Shown: positions 17,768-26,550, counted from the stretch's first letter. The stretch is DNA of 64,000 bases from JAJEEA01 sp965243615 (GCA_965243615.1 CBDEVO010000003.1:2542001-2606000); one strand, 5' to 3'. Numbers and translations: made by a program. The notes: a model not told the origin generated them from the sequence alone.

Positions 17768-18484
17768 ATGTCGGTGGAAACCACCGAAGAGACGGGACAG
17801 CACATGACCGAGAGCGCTGGTGCCGATGCGCCGGGCCGGGTCGAAGTGGCGATGCCGCGCGACCTGTTCGACCGCCTGACCGACCACGACGAGGCGCCGA
17901 CGTGCCGCTATGAGACGGCGACCGGACGCGCCGAGTTCGTGGCGGAGCCGACGTTCGAGCACGAATCGCGGGTCGCTGTCGCCGGCGAGCTGTTCACGCG
18001 GGTCGCGGTCGAGCTGGAGACGGCCGGGTCGCCGATCGAGATGCAGGCCTCGCGGGCGACCCGGTTGTTGAGCGACGACGGCGCATTCGAGCCGGACGAA
18101 GGGTTGTTCATCGGCTCGGAGAGGATCGCCGCCGCGGAACGCGCCGGGGGTTGGCTGGATGTCCGCCAGGGACATCCAGCGCCGGATCTGGTGGTCGAGA
18201 TCGATCGCAGCACCCAATCGAGTGGCAAGCTCGCGCCCTACTTCCGGATGGGTGTGCGCGAGGCGTGGACCTGGAGCCGTCGCGACGGCGCCGCAATCTG
18301 GATTCCCGGCGTGGAGACGTCGGCAGCGGTCGGGCGTGCCGCGGCCAGCCGCGTGCTGCCGGGTGTGACCCGCGATGCGCTGAACGAGCTCTTCGGGTTG
18401 CCGTCCAGGTCTGCCCGCATGCCCGCGATGCGGCAGCTCGCTGGCCGCGTCGCGAGCGAGCTGGCCGACGACTGCCATCGCTGA
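17768..18484 (+). CDS. Uma2 family (DUF820) putative endonuclease, copy 2
   Basis: A 238-residue protein. The Uma2 core is seen in EFVAEPTFEHESRVAVAGEL, FEPDEGLFIGSER, HPAPDLVVEIDRST and YFRMGVREAWTWSR, with the D and ExD/K catalytic-like residues. The start may be 17768 or the in-frame ATG at 17804. It lies 64 bases after the OsmC-like gene. A role is not assigned. Confidence 0.8.
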   Translation: MSVETTEETGQHMTESAGADAPGRVEVAMPRDLFDRLTDHDEAPTCRYETATGRAEFVAEPTFEHESRVAVAGELFTRVAVELETAGSPIEMQASRATRLLSDDGAFEPDEGLFIGSERIAAAERAGGWLDVRQGHPAPDLVVEIDRSTQSSGKLAPYFRMGVREAWTWSRRDGAAIWIPGVETSAAVGRAAASRVLPGVTRDALNELFGLPSRSARMPAMRQLAGRVASELADDCHR

Positions 18485-18641
18485 ACCGCCTCGCGACTCT
18501 GCTCACGCCGCCAGCCGGCTCACCGACAATCCTTCTCGGATTCGGCGTTCGAACTCACCGCGGGGAAGGACCCCGCTGCAGCGCCGGTGCGCGGCACCCC
18601 CGGAGGGGATGCCGCGCCGATTCGTCACCGGTCGAGGATCG

Positions 18642-19832
18642 TCAGTCGCCGCTCGTCGGCCACACCACGCCCTGGTTCATCGTGGTGACCTCGCCCATGC
18701 CCTTGTAGACGAACTTCTGGATCCGCTTGCCCTCGTAGGTCTCGGTCGTGTAGATGTTGCCGGCCGAGTCCACCGCGATGCTGTGGGCCCCGAAGAACTG
18801 CCCGGGCTGGCGCCCGCCGTCCCCGAAGCTCGTCAGGTGCTCGAGGTTCTCGCGGTCGATGATGTGGATGCGCTGGTTCACGCCGTCGGCCAAGTAAATG
18901 TAGGTCTGGTCCTCGTCGTGCGAGAAGTCGAGGTCCCAGGCCGCGCCGGAGCCCGTGGTGTTGGGCATGACCAGCATCTCGTCGACGTAGGTGCCGTCCT
19001 TCTGGAACACCTGGATGCGGTCGTGGGCGCGGTCGCACACGTAGATGAGCCCGCTCGCCGACACCTCAGCGCAGTGCACGGGGCTCATGAACTGCTGCAG
19101 GTTCGGGCCGCCGGGCACGTAGCGTTCGTCGTGGCTGTCGTCGGGCTCGTTGCCGTACGCGCCCCAGAAGCGCTTGACGTCGCCGGTGTCGGCGTCCACC
19201 ACCGCCACCCGCTTGTTGCCGTAGCCGTCGGCGAAGTAGATCTCGTTCTCGCCGCCGTCCACCGAGATCTTGGCGATGCGGCTGAAGCTGTCGAGGCTGA
19301 GGCTGTCGGGGGCGCGCCCCGCCACGCCGACCTGCAGCAGGAACTGCCCGTCGCTCGTGAACTTCACGGCGTGCGAGTCGCCGGCCCCGTTGCCGCCGAC
19401 CCAGACGTTGTCCATGTGGTCGATGGTGATGCCGTGGTTCGACGACGGCCAGTCGTAGCCCTCGCCGGGGCCGCCCCAGTGGCCGACGAGGTTCCCGTCG
19501 GGGTCGAACTCGAGCACCGGCGGGGCCGGGGCGCAGCAGTCGTCGGCGAACGGCGGGTCCGAGATGGCCGGAATCTCGTTGCGGGCGAGGGTCGATGCGC
19601 GGTGCACGATCCACACGTGGTCCTCGGCGTCGACGTCGACGCCGATCGTCGAGCCGAGCAGCCAGTGGTTCGGCAGCGGCTGCGGCCAGAGCGGATCGAC
19701 CTCGAACATCGGGGCCTCTTTCCCCTGGCCCTGGACGGGGGTCCCGAGGTTGCCCAGCCCGCTGCCCCAGGCGACCGCCAGCCCCACCACGGCGACCACC
19801 GCCAGCGGGACGATTCTCTTCGGAATCGACAT
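18642..19832 (-). CDS. Secreted NHL-repeat six-bladed propeller, peptidyl-alpha-hydroxyglycine amidating-lyase-like, copy 1
   Basis: A 396-residue exported protein. GGGGAGG is 6 bases from the ATG at 19832, better placed than for the ATG two codons upstream. The signal segment is IVPLAVVAVVGLAVAWGSGL. NHL repeats are clear: SNHGITIDHMDNVWVGGNG, SRIAKISVDGGENEIYFADG, CAEVSASGLIYVCDRAHDR, DLDFSHDEDQTYIYLADG, AHSIAVDSAGNIYTTETYEG. The pattern matches proteins annotated as peptidyl-alpha-hydroxyglycine alpha-amidating lyase-like; real lyase activity in bacteria is not established. A paralogue lies at 33991-35139. CCAPAP near residue 100 is an unusual adjacent cysteine pair. The cyclase-family gene is upstream on the same strand, 140 bases away. 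Confidence 0.82.
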   Translation of the reverse strand: MSIPKRIVPLAVVAVVGLAVAWGSGLGNLGTPVQGQGKEAPMFEVDPLWPQPLPNHWLLGSTIGVDVDAEDHVWIVHRASTLARNEIPAISDPPFADDCCAPAPPVLEFDPDGNLVGHWGGPGEGYDWPSSNHGITIDHMDNVWVGGNGAGDSHAVKFTSDGQFLLQVGVAGRAPDSLSLDSFSRIAKISVDGGENEIYFADGYGNKRVAVVDADTGDVKRFWGAYGNEPDDSHDERYVPGGPNLQQFMSPVHCAEVSASGLIYVCDRAHDRIQVFQKDGTYVDEMLVMPNTTGSGAAWDLDFSHDEDQTYIYLADGVNQRIHIIDRENLEHLTSFGDGGRQPGQFFGAHSIAVDSAGNIYTTETYEGKRIQKFVYKGMGEVTTMNQGVVWPTSGD

Positions 19833-19972
19833 CTGCATCCTCCCCGTCGGGCGCCGTCGCCCGATGTGCGCGGTCCCGCCCGCGCGTCGTCCGTTTCGAG
19901 TCCGGACGGTGATTATACGTCCAGTCGCGCTTGACCAGGCGCGCCGGTCACGGGGGCGGCGCGCCCGGTCGA

Positions 19973-20995
19973 TCAGAACGTCGCGATCGGATTCAGCGGC
20001 GACCCCATGCCCTGCTCGATGCGCAGCGGTGCCGCCGTGAACAGGAACTCGTAGCGGTTCAACCGCCGCGCCTCCTCGGCGAGCCGCTCGAAGTCGAGGT
20101 TGTCGAAGATGGACACGCCGAGGGCGACGAGGGCGAGTCGGTGCAGGGGCAGGCCGACGCTCTCGGGAAACCCGTGCGGCGAGACGTCGTTGAACATGTC
20201 GTGCCCGATGAAGGACACGCCGCGCTCCTTGAGGAAGTAGGCGACGTCGGCCTGGTAGCCGGCGACCCCTTCCGACGTGGGCCACGGGCCGAGGGCCGCC
20301 CGCCGCTTCCAGCGCCCCGTGTACAGCAGGATGACGTCGCCCTCGGAGACCCGCACGCCCTGAATCTCCTCGAGCTTCTCGAGGTCCGCCCAGGTGACCG
20401 CTTCGCCCGGCTCCAGCCAACCCTCCGGCGTGGCCCGCCCCGGCAGCAGGGTGGCGTCGAACAGGATGCCGCGGGTCATGATGCCGTCCCGCAGCTCGTG
20501 GATGCTGCCCTGGGGGCAGCCGCCGGCGGCCTCGATCTGCTCCCGGCTCACGCCGTTGTAGCCCCGCCCCTCGAACATCACGTGACAGGCGACCGAGTCG
20601 AGATGGCTGTGGATGGCCCCGTGATAGGTGCCGCTGTACTGGTAGCGATCCGAGGCGCCGCTGTCGCTGACTCGCATCACCTGCCGGTCGAGATAGGTGC
20701 CGCCGTCCACCGCGGGTTCCTGGATGATGTCGTGGGCGAGCGAGATGCTGATGCCCTCGGTGACCAGAGCCGCCGCGGCCTTGCGCTTCTCGGGGGTGAT
20801 GAAGTTCGCGGCTCCGAGGCCGTCGTCGGGACCCCAGCGGCCCCAGTTCGAGAGCTCCTCCATCGCCCGCAGGAAGTCGGCCTCGGTGGTGAGGGCGGGC
20901 CGGTCCTGGGCGGACGCCGGCAGCGCCAGCGCCGCGGCGAGGGCCGCCGCCGGCACTGCTCGCGCGGCGAGACGTCGCATGGTCGATGTCGTCAT
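19973..20995 (-). CDS. Exported cyclase-family (PF04199, kynurenine formamidase-like) metal-dependent hydrolase
   Basis: A 340-residue protein, ATG at 20995 with GAGGAG just upstream. A signal peptide (AVPAAALAAALALPASAQ) is followed by GRWGPDDGLGAANFITPEK. The metal-binding motif appears as YHGAIHSHLDSVACHV, equivalent to HxxTHxDxxxH, and DVILLYTGRW and FIGHDMFNDV complete the family pattern. Such enzymes hydrolyse N-formylkynurenine, cyclic amides or similar substrates. Export makes a kynurenine pathway role unlikely; the substrate is unknown. Confidence 0.85.
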   Translation of the reverse strand: MTTSTMRRLAARAVPAAALAAALALPASAQDRPALTTEADFLRAMEELSNWGRWGPDDGLGAANFITPEKRKAAAALVTEGISISLAHDIIQEPAVDGGTYLDRQVMRVSDSGASDRYQYSGTYHGAIHSHLDSVACHVMFEGRGYNGVSREQIEAAGGCPQGSIHELRDGIMTRGILFDATLLPGRATPEGWLEPGEAVTWADLEKLEEIQGVRVSEGDVILLYTGRWKRRAALGPWPTSEGVAGYQADVAYFLKERGVSFIGHDMFNDVSPHGFPESVGLPLHRLALVALGVSIFDNLDFERLAEEARRLNRYEFLFTAAPLRIEQGMGSPLNPIATF

Positions 20996-21087
20996 CGTGT
21001 GCTCCTCGGGGAGGCCGGACTTCTGGTACGATCACCGGCTTGATGCTGCTGTCACCTTATCGCATGTCCGAGGCCGGGAATCGGCGG

Positions 21088-21813
21088 ATGCGGGCTCATC
21101 ACGCCTTTTTCCTTTCCCTTGCTCTTGCGTGCTCCCTGCTGCTCGACGCCTGCGGCGGCGGCCCCCCGCCGACGGGCGGGGGAGCGGCGGAGCGTGTCCG
21201 GCCGCCCGCGACGCCACCGGCCGCCGAATCGGTGCGCGACGCGGATTCGCCGCCCGCGGCCTCGGCCGAGACGGGTGCGCCCGCGACCGCGGGCGGTCTC
21301 GCCCAGGTCGCCGGCCAGGCGAAGCCGGCGACCGGGATGCTGGTGTCCATCGTGCTCCTCGACCCGCACGCGGAGATCGAGGTGCCGGTGCCGGACGAGA
21401 CGCCCATCATGGACCAGATCGGCCGGCAGTTCGTGCCCGGGTTCATCCTCGTGCGGGCCGGCCAGACCATCGACTTCACCAACAGCGAGGACGAGCTGCA
21501 CACCGTGCACGTGAAGGACAGCCACGGCGAGTCGATCTTCAACATCGCCACCATGATGGGAACCACCTACCAGCACACGTTCGAGGTCGGCGACGAGTAC
21601 TCCGTGATCTGCAACACGCACACCGAGATGTTCGCCGATATCATGGTCGTCGACACGCCCTACGCCGTCGTCGCCGACCGGGCCGGCCGCTTCGCGGTGC
21701 CCGACGTCATCCCCGGCCGCTACACGGCGACCGTCATCCAGGGCGGCGACCGCAGCGAGCACGAGATCGAGATCGCGGCGGGGCCGAACGAGATCGACTT
21801 GACGGGCGCGTGA
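21088..21813 (+). CDS. Cupredoxin-domain lipoprotein
   Basis: A 241-residue lipoprotein. I choose the ATG at 21088, giving the signal RAHHAFFLSLALACSLLLDAC with lipobox LDAC; ATGs at 21043 and 21064 are alternatives. A Pro/Ala-rich spacer leads to a cupredoxin fold: FVPGFILVRAGQTIDFTNSE, DELHTVHV (first His ligand), and VICNTHTEM (Cys, His and Met ligands), i.e. a complete type 1 copper site. The last 60 residues (AGRFAVPDVIPGRYTATVIQ) resemble a carboxypeptidase-regulatory beta-sandwich. It probably carries electrons in the periplasm and could accept them from quinoproteins; that partnership is inference. It is divergent from the cyclase gene. Confidence 0.85.
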   Translation: MRAHHAFFLSLALACSLLLDACGGGPPPTGGGAAERVRPPATPPAAESVRDADSPPAASAETGAPATAGGLAQVAGQAKPATGMLVSIVLLDPHAEIEVPVPDETPIMDQIGRQFVPGFILVRAGQTIDFTNSEDELHTVHVKDSHGESIFNIATMMGTTYQHTFEVGDEYSVICNTHTEMFADIMVVDTPYAVVADRAGRFAVPDVIPGRYTATVIQGGDRSEHEIEIAAGPNEIDLTGA

Positions 21814-21941
21814 GCGGTCGGCCGAGGGCCGGTCAGGCGACCCGATCCTCGACGACGAGGGCGCGTCCGACCGTGTGATCGCATCCGGCCAGTGCGGTGG
21901 CCGGCGCATCCTCATCCCGCCATGTCTCAGGAGCTGAAGCG

Positions 21942-22031
21942 ATGAGCGCCCTGAACCGGCTGGCCGCGAGCGCGGGGCGCTGGCGAGGATCGAACCGCCT
22001 GCACGATCAGCCGATCTCGCCCTGGAAGTAG
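21942..22031 (+). pseudogene. 5' stub of a lost gene, DUF1579-like
   Basis: CAGGAG precedes an ATG at 21942, after which the frame reads MSALNRLAASAGRWRGSNRL and stops at 22031 inside the 3' end of the opposite-strand gene. The GRWRGxNRL block is typical of the first strand of small lipocalin-like DUF1579 proteins. An intact ribosome site and start joined to nothing suggest deletion of the rest of the gene. Confidence 0.3.
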
Positions 22032-23323
22032 GCGGGCAGGCCCGGCTTGGTGTCGCGCAGGATCTCCACGACGGCGACGCGGTCGGCGCGGGAGAGCCGT
22101 TCGTAGCGCGGCTCGGCGGCCGCGCCCGACAGCACCGTCCACATCCGGCGGTACACCGCGTCGAGAGCCGGCCCCGGCAGCGCGTCGAAGGCGTCGGCGT
22201 AGACGAGGGGGCTGCACGGATGCCGCAGCAGCCGCGCGTCGAGGTCGAGCTGGTGCAGCGAGCGTCCCCGGCTGTCGAAGGGGCCCAGGGACGAGTAGAC
22301 CTCGGCGTAGCCCGACGTGCTCGCGATGCCCGGAGGCAGCGGGGCCTCGTCCACGAACAGCAGATAGTCGACCAGCTCGACCGCGGCCTCCTCGAGGGTG
22401 GGGGCGCTCGGGCCGCCCGTCGGCCGCCTCCCCGCCGCGCCCGGGTGCGCGTCGACGCGGGCCTGCCAGCCCAGCCGGACCAGCAGGTTGGTCATGTGGT
22501 TGCGGTGCTCGAGCACCATCAGGGCCACGAGATCGCTGTAGGGGGTGGGGTAGCCGTCGGGATCGTCGACGACCCCTTCGAGGGTCTGGAGCACCGGGGC
22601 CGGATCGCCGCCGCCCGGGATGTACTCGAACGGCTCGGTCCGGTTCCCGAGGTGGCGCAGCGACGGCGGCGCGCCGGTCACGTACCAGCTTCCCCAGCGG
22701 TCCTCCAGGGGGCTGCGGTGGTCGGTCACCCAGCCGACGGCGTAGGCGTTGGGGTCGTCCGGCAGGGGCAGGGTGTTGAGGGTCATCAGCCCGGGCACGC
22801 CCAGGGTGTCCCACGACAGGTGGCAGGCCAGGCACTGCTCGTTGCGCTGAAGCTCGGGGCGGTCCGCCGGCCGCTGGTCGAGCGAGTAGAAGCCGACGCC
22901 CTGGACGGGGTCGAGCGATGCTATCTCGAGCACGTCGGCCCCCGGCACCCAGCCCACCGCGACGGTGTCGTTGAAGTAGAGCGCGCGCGGGCTCTCGGGC
23001 GTGACCCAGCGGGCCTGGAAGCTCGTCTCGGAGAAGACCGTCACCTGCGACTCGACCGGGATGTCGAGGGCGTCGAGAACCGATCGCAGGTAGCCGCTCG
23101 TGGGGTCGAACGCCAGCTCGACGGCGCCCGACCGCACCGCCTCGTTCAGCGCCGTGACCGCGTCGTCCCGCGCCCCGTCGGTGTAGCGGATGGCGGGGTG
23201 GTCGCGCGACTCGCGGAACACGCCGCCGCGCTGCCCGTTCGCCGCGCCCGCGGCCAGCACCGCCAGAAGCCCCACCACCGTCCACCGCCGGCCCGTCGCC
23301 CACCGTCGTGTCGTGTTCACCAT
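22007..23323 (-). CDS. Exported protein with a single CxxCH haem c site (function unknown)
   Basis: A 438-residue protein with a signal peptide (WTVVGLLAVLAAGAANGQ). QRNEQCLACHLSWD near residue 185 is a haem c attachment motif, so it is a mono-haem cytochrome-like protein of the periplasm. Other visible blocks are SPRALYFNDTVAVGWVPGA, GVGFYSLDQRP, YAVGWVTDHRSPLEDRWGSW, VALMVLEHRNHMTNLLVRLG and the C-terminal RVAVVEILRDTKPGLPAYF. I do not recognise a catalytic domain; similar proteins occur in environmental genomes as hypothetical cytochromes. It could pass electrons from quinoproteins. The gene is divergent from the membrane protein at 23377 with a 53-base promoter gap. Confidence 0.75.
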   Translation of the reverse strand: MVNTTRRWATGRRWTVVGLLAVLAAGAANGQRGGVFRESRDHPAIRYTDGARDDAVTALNEAVRSGAVELAFDPTSGYLRSVLDALDIPVESQVTVFSETSFQARWVTPESPRALYFNDTVAVGWVPGADVLEIASLDPVQGVGFYSLDQRPADRPELQRNEQCLACHLSWDTLGVPGLMTLNTLPLPDDPNAYAVGWVTDHRSPLEDRWGSWYVTGAPPSLRHLGNRTEPFEYIPGGGDPAPVLQTLEGVVDDPDGYPTPYSDLVALMVLEHRNHMTNLLVRLGWQARVDAHPGAAGRRPTGGPSAPTLEEAAVELVDYLLFVDEAPLPPGIASTSGYAEVYSSLGPFDSRGRSLHQLDLDARLLRHPCSPLVYADAFDALPGPALDAVYRRMWTVLSGAAAEPRYERLSRADRVAVVEILRDTKPGLPAYFQGEIG

Positions 23324-23376
23324 GGCGCTGCCACGATTCTACCCCTCGTTGGCGGCCGGGGTACACTTCGGGCTGC

Positions 23377-23943
23377 ATGCCCGAACGGCCGTCACGGTTG
23401 CCGATCGTCCTGTTCGGCCTCCTGCTCGCCCTGTGCCTGACCTTGGCCCTCGCAGCGGTGGTGGAACCTGCCGCGTCCGGGGACGGGACGGGTCTTGATG
23501 CCGGCTCCGGGGCGGTGTCCGCGGGCGGTGCCACTCACGCGCGGTTTCCCTCGATGGACCACGGCGGGTCCGGTCCGCGCCGGCACGGGCCGGTCCTGGC
23601 CCTCGCGTGGGTCTTCGGCATCCTGCAGATCGCCTTCGTCGTGGGGTGCCTCGCCCTCGGGGTCCGGCGCGGCCGGATGCGGGCGCGGCTCGCGGCGGGC
23701 GGGCTCGTGCTCGCGCTGATCGTCACGATGACGGTGGTCTCGTACCGCGGCTACCTCGACGACCCGCACGCGTCTTTCCTCGCCCTCCCGCTTCCTACCG
23801 CCTGGTTCCTCTACGGGTTCTGGCCTGCCCAGTTTCTCGTCGTCGCACTCTACGTCCTGCTGTTCGATCGGGAGATCGTGACCCGCCGCGACCTGGACCG
23901 CTTCCGCGAGGTCCTCGCCCGGAACACGCCCCCCGCCGGCTGA
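23377..23943 (+). CDS. Small membrane protein preceding a sodium/solute symporter
   Basis: A 188-residue protein with about four hydrophobic segments (LPIVLFGLLLALCLTLALAA, VLALAWVFGILQIAFVVGCL, LAAGGLVLALIVTMTVVSY, FWPAQFLVVALYVLLF). A Gly/His-rich stretch (FPSMDHGGSGPRRHG) separates the first two. It ends 6 bases before the SSS symporter start, so the two are one operon. Small membrane partners are common for some SSS transporters, but this one does not match the DUF485 or DUF4212 pattern I know. Function unknown. Confidence 0.7.
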   Translation: MPERPSRLPIVLFGLLLALCLTLALAAVVEPAASGDGTGLDAGSGAVSAGGATHARFPSMDHGGSGPRRHGPVLALAWVFGILQIAFVVGCLALGVRRGRMRARLAAGGLVLALIVTMTVVSYRGYLDDPHASFLALPLPTAWFLYGFWPAQFLVVALYVLLFDREIVTRRDLDRFREVLARNTPPAG

Positions 23944-23949
23944 TCCCCG

Positions 23950-25437
23950 ATGGACGACTCGCGCTCGCTCGTCGTGCTCGCGTTCGTCGCCGCCTACCTC
24001 GCCATGTGCGTCGGGGTTGGGGTCTGGGCCCTGCGGCGCACCAACTCCACCCGCGACTTCTTCATGGCGGGGCGCGATCTCGGCGTCATGGTGACCGGCC
24101 TCGCGGTGTTCTCGAGCGTGATGAGCGGGTTCGGCTTCGTGGGCGGCCCCGGGCTCGTCTACCGCATGGGGCTGAGCTCGGCGTGGATGACGGTGGTCAG
24201 CCCGCTGGCCTTCTGCTCCGTCTACTACCTGCTCGCCAAGCGCCTGCGCATGGTGGCGGAGCTGCGCGACACCATCTCGCTCCCCGACGCGGTGGCCGCG
24301 CGCTACCGGAGCGAGCTCGCCCGGCTGCTCACCGCCGTCGCCATCCTCCTCGGGGTGGTCGGCTACCTGGGGACCCAGATCCTCGCGATGGCCACGGTGC
24401 TGCGCGACATCCTGAACAACGTGTCGTTCATCCCCGAGGTCTCCATCTTCACCTGCATGGCCGTCGCCTGCGCGGTCCTGGTGTTCTACTGCGTCACCGG
24501 AGGCATCCTCGCGTCGGTCTACACCGACCTCGTGCAGGGCGCGATCATGATCGTCGCCGCGGTGTTCGTGTTCTTTGCGTGCCTCGCCGCGGTGGACGGG
24601 GGGCTCGGCGGCATCGTGACCACGCTGGTCGCCGACGACCCCGAGGCCATCAGTCCCTGGGGCACCCTGGGCATGCTGGGGTCGCTGTCCTGGCTGGTCG
24701 TCTTCACCCTCGGCGGGGCCGGCCAGCCCCACGTCATCACCAAGCTGATGATGAACCGGCGCATCGAGGACGCCCGCCGCAGCCTGCCCGTCAGCGCCGT
24801 GGGCTACGCGATCTGCTCGCTGCTGTGGCTGAGCATCGGGCTCGCGATGCGGGCCCTCGTCATCCAGGGCGGCCACCCCGAGTTGGCCAACCCCGACGAG
24901 GCGGCCCCGCAGTTCCTGCAGTTCCACGCCGGGCCGGTGCTGGCCGGCATCGTCTTCGCGGGGCTCTTCGCGGCCATCATGTCCACCGCCGACAGCTTCC
25001 TCAACCTCGGTGCGGCGGCCGTCGTGCACGACATTCCCCGGGCCCTCTACGGCCGTTCGCTGGCCAACGAGCTGTTCTGGGCCCGCGTGGTCACGGTGGG
25101 GCTCGCGGTGGGGTCGGCCCTCTTCGTCCTCTACTCGCGGCAGGACCTCGTGGCCCTGCTCGGCGCCTTCGGGTGGGGCACCTTCGCGGCCGCCCTCGTG
25201 CCCGCGGTGGCCATCGGCTTCAACTGGAAGCGGGCCACCGCCGCCGCCGCCAACGTCGCCATCGGGGCGAGCCTCGTCGTCAACTTCGGCATCGAGCTGT
25301 TCGGGATCGTCCTGCCGTGGGGCATCAACGGGGGGTTCGTCGCCCTGCTGCTCTCGATGACCCTGTTCTTCGGGATCTCGCTGGCCTCGCCGCCCCCCGC
25401 CCTCGACCCGGACATCGACGAGGTGATGGACCTGTAG
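23950..25437 (+). CDS. Sodium:solute symporter (SSS family)
   Basis: A 495-residue transporter with thirteen predicted helices. Landmarks: RDFFMAGRDLGVMVTGLAVF (first loop and TM2), SGFGFVGGPGLVYRMG, DAVAARYRSELARLL, VFYCVTGGILASVYTDLVQG (TM6), GGAGQPHVITKLMM, and LFAAIMSTADSFLNLGAAAVV (TM9, Na2-site serines). The family moves proline, pantothenate, sugars or carboxylates with sodium. The substrate cannot be decided; the TDLVQG and STADS motifs are closest to the proline/pantothenate branch. It is coupled to the preceding small membrane gene. Confidence 0.88.
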   Translation: MDDSRSLVVLAFVAAYLAMCVGVGVWALRRTNSTRDFFMAGRDLGVMVTGLAVFSSVMSGFGFVGGPGLVYRMGLSSAWMTVVSPLAFCSVYYLLAKRLRMVAELRDTISLPDAVAARYRSELARLLTAVAILLGVVGYLGTQILAMATVLRDILNNVSFIPEVSIFTCMAVACAVLVFYCVTGGILASVYTDLVQGAIMIVAAVFVFFACLAAVDGGLGGIVTTLVADDPEAISPWGTLGMLGSLSWLVVFTLGGAGQPHVITKLMMNRRIEDARRSLPVSAVGYAICSLLWLSIGLAMRALVIQGGHPELANPDEAAPQFLQFHAGPVLAGIVFAGLFAAIMSTADSFLNLGAAAVVHDIPRALYGRSLANELFWARVVTVGLAVGSALFVLYSRQDLVALLGAFGWGTFAAALVPAVAIGFNWKRATAAAANVAIGASLVVNFGIELFGIVLPWGINGGFVALLLSMTLFFGISLASPPPALDPDIDEVMDL

Positions 25438-25441
25438 CGGC

Positions 25442-25486
25442 GGCCGGGCTTCTCGCCGGCCGGGCTTCCGGACGCTCGGCCGGAAG
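25442..25486 (+). terminator. Two adjacent hairpins after the symporter gene
   Basis: GGCCGG and CCGGCC (25442-25461) and then CTTCCGG and CCGGAAG (25465-25486) form consecutive stem-loops starting 5 bases after the stop. No T-run follows, so intrinsic termination is only possible, not shown. Confidence 0.3.
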
Positions 25487-25522
25487 GGTCGGGAATGGCG
25501 AGAGCGCCGCTACTGCGTGGAG

Positions 25523-25612
25523 TCAGCCGAGCAACCGCAGGACGGCGATGCCGGCTCCGATGAGTACGCCCGTCTGGAGGAGGAGGGCGCGATGGAGAGC
25601 AGCGCGCGTCAC
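25523..25612 (-). CDS. 29-residue single-pass membrane peptide coupled to the upstream gene
   Basis: A GTG at 25612 overlaps the stop of the preceding gene as GTGA and opens a 29-codon frame whose last twenty residues (LLLQTGVLIGAGIAVLRLLG) form one hydrophobic helix. Nothing overlaps it on the other strand. The stop-start overlap and clean hydrophobic helix argue for a real small protein, but there is no homologue I can name. Confidence 0.4.
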   Translation of the reverse strand: MTRAALHRALLLQTGVLIGAGIAVLRLLG

Positions 25613-26550
25613 CAGCGGACCAGGGGGTCGGTCGTGGGCTTGCCGCCCCTTGCGATGACGGCGTCTGGTGAGCGGACGCTGACGACGTAGTCGAAGGCGT
25701 CGGGGCCCGCCGCCGACCGCCGGCCGACGAGGCGGACGAAACGCTCACCGGTCGCGCGCGCGGCGCGTGGCTCGGTCTCGGCCGGCACGACCAGCGACAG
25801 GCTAACGGTGCGGCCGCGCTGGCGGAGGGTCGCGTCGAGCACGCCGGCGTCCGCGCGCATGTCGTCCAGCACGGCGGCTTCCTGTGTGGAGGTCAGCACG
25901 GGCTGGGCCGGGGGCGTGACGCCGGGACCGGGGCGGGAGAGCCAGCCGGCGACCCTCCGCACGACGTAAGGCAGCCCGACGGCGACGGCGGAGACGGTGC
26001 CGATGGCCATGCCGTCCGCCAAGGCCACCTCCGTCACTTCGCGCGGCTGCATCTGGTTCATCATCGTCCAGTGGTCCGGGCCTCCCATCAGGCTCGTCTC
26101 GCGGCCGCGGGTCAGGTCGTTGAAGAGCCCGAGTCCTTCGAGGAAGCCCAGGCCGGGCGCCACCTCGACGGGCGGCCGCGGGGGGACGATCCACCCGACA
26201 TCGGGATCGCTGAAGACCGTCCGAGCCGACCCCTCGGCGCGCCGGTCGGCCTGGAGCGCGGCCCGGATGCGCGCGAGCGACGCCGGGCTGAGCGCGCCGA
26301 CCGTGTTCTGGCCGCGGGACGATTCGTCAGGTGACGCTATCTGCTCGGCGAGGGGCGATTCAGGTGACGGCGTCCGCTCGGTGCGGGGCGATTCGCCGGG
26401 TGACGGTGTCTGCGCGCCCGCCGTCGCCGTCATCAGGACGAAGGCGGTCAGAAGCATGCGCAGGTTTCCCCGGCGCCGGCCGAGTCGTCCCCGCCGCGGG
26501 CGTTTCGACCCGGCGTCCATCGCGCCCGTCATCCGCAGGACCGCAGACAT
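25609..26550 (-). CDS. Exported protein of unknown function with Ser/Pro/Glu repeats
   Basis: A 313-residue frame; the true start may be an internal ATG at 26520 because the first residues are an Arg-rich tail ahead of the signal-like MLLTAFVLMTATAGAQ. Directly after the cleavage site come three repeats of about 12 residues (PSPGESPRTE, PSPESPLAEQ, ASPDESSRGQ). Further blocks are FSDPDVGWIVPPRPPVEVAP, LGLFNDLTRGRETSLMGGPD and a glycine/alanine segment (GTVSAVAVGLPYVVRRVAG) that may span the membrane. The last 100 residues contain LDATLRQRGRTVSLSLVVPA. No known domain is recognised. A short membrane peptide gene overlaps its stop. Confidence 0.65.
   Translation of the reverse strand: MSAVLRMTGAMDAGSKRPRRGRLGRRRGNLRMLLTAFVLMTATAGAQTPSPGESPRTERTPSPESPLAEQIASPDESSRGQNTVGALSPASLARIRAALQADRRAEGSARTVFSDPDVGWIVPPRPPVEVAPGLGFLEGLGLFNDLTRGRETSLMGGPDHWTMMNQMQPREVTEVALADGMAIGTVSAVAVGLPYVVRRVAGWLSRPGPGVTPPAQPVLTSTQEAAVLDDMRADAGVLDATLRQRGRTVSLSLVVPAETEPRAARATGERFVRLVGRRSAAGPDAFDYVVSVRSPDAVIARGGKPTTDPLVRW
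26316..26416. repeat. Three tandem repeats of 32-36 bp within a coding region
   Basis: Units at about 26316-26351, 26352-26384 and 26385-26416 share GGGGCGATTC followed by GGTGACGG and CGCTCGGTGC-like bases. They encode the Ser/Pro/Glu repeats at the N-terminus of the exported protein on the minus strand and could vary in copy number. Confidence 0.6.
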
